A DNA stretch of 64,000 nucleotides from Symsagittifera roscoffensis (taxonomy: Eukaryota; Xenacoelomorpha; Acoela; Convolutidae). Position 1 is the first letter of the stretch. Every line of letters begins with the position of its first letter. Positions 61,901-64,000 of this stretch are shown piece after piece. The notes under the pieces were generated by a model that had not been told where the DNA came from, did no database searches, and saw only the letters and a program-made list of their open reading frames with translations. Both the position numbers and the translations under genes were made by a program. The stretch is from NCBI RefSeq assembly GCF_963678635.1, contig NC_087066.1, positions 27,719,301 to 27,783,300 of the forward strand. Direction: 5' to 3'.

Positions 61901-62561
61901 CGTTATGGCTTGCGTCGCACACGATACGTATGTCCTTATGTACGTCGAAATGCTTAAGTTCGACAATGTTCGCGACTTGTTTCTTAATCGATTCGAACGC
62001 TGTTTGGCAGTCAATTGTCCAGAGGAATTCGTTCTTCTTACTTAGGAGTGGACGTAGAGGCGCCGAAGTTTCCGCTAACGCCGGTAAGTATTTGTGAAGG
62101 CTATGGATTGACCCCATGAACGATTTCAACTGAGAGAGCGTTTTCGGGGCGGTTAATTTGTCAATTGGGTCTGTTTTCCGCACCATTGGTGTAATCCCTG
62201 ATTTCGTAATCCGGTGGCCTAACCACTCGCAAGTATTTTTCGCAAATTGACATTTTTCTAGCTTCAAAGCCATATTTTCTTTATCGAGTTTCGTTAAAAT
62301 CTTCTCCACTAAAGCGATTTGTTCGATCTTGGTACCTTTAGAAATTACTAATATATCATCAATGAACGCATGCGCGCACGGAAATTCAGCCAGAATGGCA
62401 TCCATGACCCGTTGAAATTCCGCCGGCATGGTTGTCAATCCGTAGAATCCTGTTTTGAATCGATATGTACCGGTAGAACGGCCTCCCATCAATGAAAAAT
62501 TGCTATGTTTACTAGTGTTTTCATTTAACGGAAGTTGACCGTATGCGTACGTGAGGTCCAT
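58932..62561 (-). CDS. Pol: RT palm to integrase with long C-terminal extension
   Basis: 1,209 codons from the internal Met in the RT motif 'MDLTYAYGQLPLNE'. Phe-Ile-Asp-Asp, the catalytic box, is at 62355-62366. RNase H follows ('IVCDASHNGLGAVLEQLG', 'VTDHKAL'). A ~190-residue spacer leads to the integrase zinc finger ('HAFHHGR' and 'CKECTDAGK'). The catalytic core has Asp at 60464-60466, Asp at 60285-60287 and Glu at 60177-60179 (D-35-E). The last ~300 residues are a charged, Ser/Glu/Lys-rich extension without a recognised chromodomain. The true Pol start lies upstream in another frame. Confidence 0.9.
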   Translation of the reverse strand: MDLTYAYGQLPLNENTSKHSNFSLMGGRSTGTYRFKTGFYGLTTMPAEFQRVMDAILAEFPCAHAFIDDILVISKGTKIEQIALVEKILTKLDKENMALKLEKCQFAKNTCEWLGHRITKSGITPMVRKTDPIDKLTAPKTLSQLKSFMGSIHSLHKYLPALAETSAPLRPLLSKKNEFLWTIDCQTAFESIKKQVANIVELKHFDVHKDIRIVCDASHNGLGAVLEQLGAEGWRPISFASRFLNAAEKKYSTNELEMLAVVWGSEYFRNYIFGRKFTVVTDHKALISLLNGNNKKNKTMFSRLTRWIDRIIPFDFVIEHMPGAKIGLADYLSRHPVGEATKVSLYDNTFTVAKLKSITNSLGYIDTNKGIIKASKESIVSAKDIQVGNDKVNIPPEEGVKTRDCRLTNQKPLKRIAECNDRESAKVVKSITECKLRESDFNSTVNSSPPFNKTSYRSNKVHISTMTSLNLKKLNKLLLKHPEMTSGSSSEVEIVDARLEAETHHTRDIRCKTVISIPSAFGGELFPAAYPAGGNVIMSVIPRDCKIVRKSSALPELFNLKLVEANYKGDPQMRAIKELVESKDPELEKKVRAMGAYLGQHTHDFHVRENCLWMDERLVIPIPLRKAVVNRIHAFHHGRSSMFDAARDVWFPYLHRSLVAAADGCKECTDAGKSLKPLCAKGDVAKIYEPREPNECLQLDFWGPIRYLNESSKYVLVAVDRFSRWPSAMICGNNKSDKVLKFIKQYISQHGVPRKIFMDQGTSFTSNAVKSFCNSEGIEIIYSPVNDHRATGCVERTIGSLKNFVLTYAKEKDSGNLESMIERALSALRFAPNATLKISPFEAHHGREANTVLRNLTKKPTLQNLNWARVLKQKSAYLDSTDPRTPKTLQPMATDWEERSDVEFDVDHMNHPRRLTQSQLVSAADGTPMADGDGKQACGGKSKQPSKRTELLFQRLKDSNKRYRPINQKVIRESKHTLTLANGSVLRKSGVAEKVIKTNAPTTASKLTLPPPAMSALKRRAELKRAANEQAAGTSTQSKASAQSKADNRAREFSPAEEADSDSEYEPITISKHAGNSKTAPGRDVEGNEPEVNNDVEDGIERPNLSEGSGARKSQGVDTEVQTMSTEQGGSAPNLSNEGRGEKPSKKKGERVRRLRLVSYSSQESEDGTGSRKSTRKRTAVSKFGGVMIDSILKARTTEGEEDRERDTN

Positions 62562-63997
62562 CGTTGTAAAAAAACATCCCCCTGTTTGCGTTCGCTGATA
62601 GTTTGCCCTACAATGTCCATTAGTTCTTCAATATTGGGCATTTGGTATTTATTCTTATGCACTTGTTTGTTTAGTTCTCTAGATTCCAGTGCAAGTTTTA
62701 CAGAACCGTCCTTTTTCACTGTGATGACAATAGGTAAAACAAAATATTTGTCTGAACATTCTTCCAACTTTTGGATATGACCTTGTTCCAACAGTTTTTC
62801 AATCTCCTTATCGACTTTTTCTTGTAATGTTATGGGTACTCGCCTACCCTTTTGTTGAATTGGAGTTAGGTTCTTGAAGAAATCTGCCTGCACCTTATAA
62901 TTTCGAATGCGCCCTACCCTGTGAAAAAGATGTTGAAATTGCTTACAGAAATGTGTCTGCCACTCATCCAAGTCATTGTCCGTCGCCACAGTTCCTTCCG
63001 TGGAATGTATGCTTTTCACCCCTTCTGTCGATGGTGCTTGTACCAGCATCAGTCCTAGTGAGGGCATTAAATCCCTGCCAATAATAGACGGTCGGCACCC
63101 TCCGATGACGTTGATATCCGACGAACAAGTCCATCCATTGGAATGAAGCGTGACTTGCATCTTTCCCAGAAATTTTAACGGATTGTTTCCGTAATCGCGG
63201 AATTGGTCGTCTTGTGGATTCAGCGGTTTCAATTGTACGTTGACTGTCCCCAGGGTACGTTTTAGTTCCCCAATAGTGAAGATGGATATTGGCGAACCAC
63301 TATCAATCCAGGCTTGGGTTGCTTTGCCGTTGATTCTTAAGGCTAGTTTGGCCCCCGCGACTTTTAATTCCGTTTCCTCCTTCCGCCGAATTGACATAAC
63401 TACATACTCCGTCGAACTATCCGAATCCCATCCATGTGCCGGTGTCTTTGAATCAGTCACCCATCCGACAGAACTTCCGTAATTGGATGCACTCTCCTCC
63501 GGATAATCTTGGGTAGTCCCGCCATTGGTGTCATCCTCATTTATCATGCCTACGCGACCCCTATTCGCCGATCGACGTCCTCTACAAGTTCGCTCATAAT
63601 GTCCCATTTTCTTGCAAAAGTTGCAGGTTACATTTCTTGCTGGGCACTTTGGAATGTGGTCCGGGGTAAAACCACTCTGGTCGCAATTGTAGCACTTGCG
63701 ATCTGCTGCTCCTCCGCGGCCCCTTGTGCCGCCCCTGCCAAATCCACGTCCGCCTCTTTGGAATGGACGACGGTACCCTCCTCTAATTGCGCTTATGGGC
63801 TCCGCTTTAATTTGTAGTGAACCCGCTGGTGCCGCAGTAAGTCCCCCACCGGATACTTTATACGACTTTGCGTATTTGTCCCCCCGTTCATATGACAAAG
63901 CAATCCGGTAGACCTCATCTGGTGTCTTAGTTGAACGGCATAGCTCCGTTTGGGCTTCTTTGTTGGACATATTTACTATGAATACATCACGTAACAC
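62525..63997 (-). CDS. Gag end, protease and RT start (runs off the window)
   Basis: The frame is open to the window edge, so the real start is beyond 64,000. It carries the end of a Gag domain ('TPDEVYRIALSYERGDKYA'), an Arg/Gly-rich box, two Cys knuckles ('CYNC...KC' and 'CNFCKKMGHYERTC'), the protease motif Trp-Ile-Asp-Ser-Gly (Asp at 63302-63304) and the RT fingers ('LPIVITVKKDGSVKLALES'). The reading frame leaves the Pol frame at a run of seven T (minus strand, 62566-62572 region). The last codons of this ORF are therefore out-of-frame noise. Confidence 0.88.
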   Translation of the reverse strand: MLRDVFIVNMSNKEAQTELCRSTKTPDEVYRIALSYERGDKYAKSYKVSGGGLTAAPAGSLQIKAEPISAIRGGYRRPFQRGGRGFGRGGTRGRGGAADRKCYNCDQSGFTPDHIPKCPARNVTCNFCKKMGHYERTCRGRRSANRGRVGMINEDDTNGGTTQDYPEESASNYGSSVGWVTDSKTPAHGWDSDSSTEYVVMSIRRKEETELKVAGAKLALRINGKATQAWIDSGSPISIFTIGELKRTLGTVNVQLKPLNPQDDQFRDYGNNPLKFLGKMQVTLHSNGWTCSSDINVIGGCRPSIIGRDLMPSLGLMLVQAPSTEGVKSIHSTEGTVATDNDLDEWQTHFCKQFQHLFHRVGRIRNYKVQADFFKNLTPIQQKGRRVPITLQEKVDKEIEKLLEQGHIQKLEECSDKYFVLPIVITVKKDGSVKLALESRELNKQVHKNKYQMPNIEELMDIVGQTISERKQGDVFLQRWTSRTHTVNFR

Positions 63998-64000
63998 CCG

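Larger units (their letters stand above)
58557..64000 (-). mobile_element. Second Ty3/gypsy element, partial, GC-richer
   Basis: Minus strand. From the window end inward it reads: end of Gag, CCHC knuckles, protease, RT, RNase H, integrase, long C-terminal extension, purine tract, putative 3' LTR. The other LTR and the Gag start lie beyond 64,000. It has no envelope-like ORF. Its balanced base composition contrasts sharply with the AT-rich host and with the large element, so the two are unrelated insertions of different families. A one-base frame change in RT makes this copy probably inactive. Confidence 0.9.

Overview
The window is nuclear DNA of an invertebrate animal. Introns are short and AT-rich, most end in TTTCAG or TTTTCAG, and one large spliced gene encodes a synaptic active-zone protein. 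The species cannot be named from the sequence. Most of the rest is mobile or repetitive DNA.

Layout. Positions 1-6,700 are AT-rich repeats, including tRNA-like (SINE-type) heads and a ~600-bp near-tandem duplication. A broken LINE lies on the minus strand at 6,766-8,437. Positions 8,440-11,979 are further degenerate repeats. Positions 11,984-30,885 hold one complete LTR retroelement of 18.9 kb: the two 408-bp LTRs are identical by eye, it is flanked by a 4-bp ATTG duplication, and it is on the plus strand. Positions 32,437-57,326 carry 23 coding exons (6,759 nt in phase, ending in a stop) of a RIM/UNC-10 homologue: end of the Rab-binding zinc finger, a long Asn/Gln-rich region, PDZ, C2A, long disordered linkers, C2B. 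Its introns carry at least six copies of a ~350-500 bp repeat with inverted-repeat-like ends, and more of the tRNA-like repeats. Positions 58,557-64,000 are a second, GC-richer Ty3/gypsy element on the minus strand that runs off the window.

The large retroelement is the main discovery candidate. After the primer-binding site come a structured leader with two identical stem-loops, a basic 155-aa ORF, and a Gag-Pol ORF (capsid-like region, CCHC knuckle, Arg/Asn/Ser-rich tract, protease, RT, RNase H, integrase) interrupted by one in-frame TAA. Downstream are two tiny membrane ORFs overlapping by ATGA, an open frame of 378 codons with no ATG, an 872-aa envelope-like glycoprotein with a PTAP motif in its tail, and an unrecognised 597-aa ORF joined to it by another ATGA. 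A strong splice acceptor lies 6 nt before that last ORF, and a compact intron with a TACTAAC branch site starts 3 nt after its stop. Together this suggests a retrovirus-like element with spliced subgenomic mRNAs and several accessory genes.

The RIM exon at 32,437 begins inside the zinc finger and no earlier RIM exon was recognised in the window. The large element and everything left of it therefore probably lie in a RIM intron, with the element in sense orientation.
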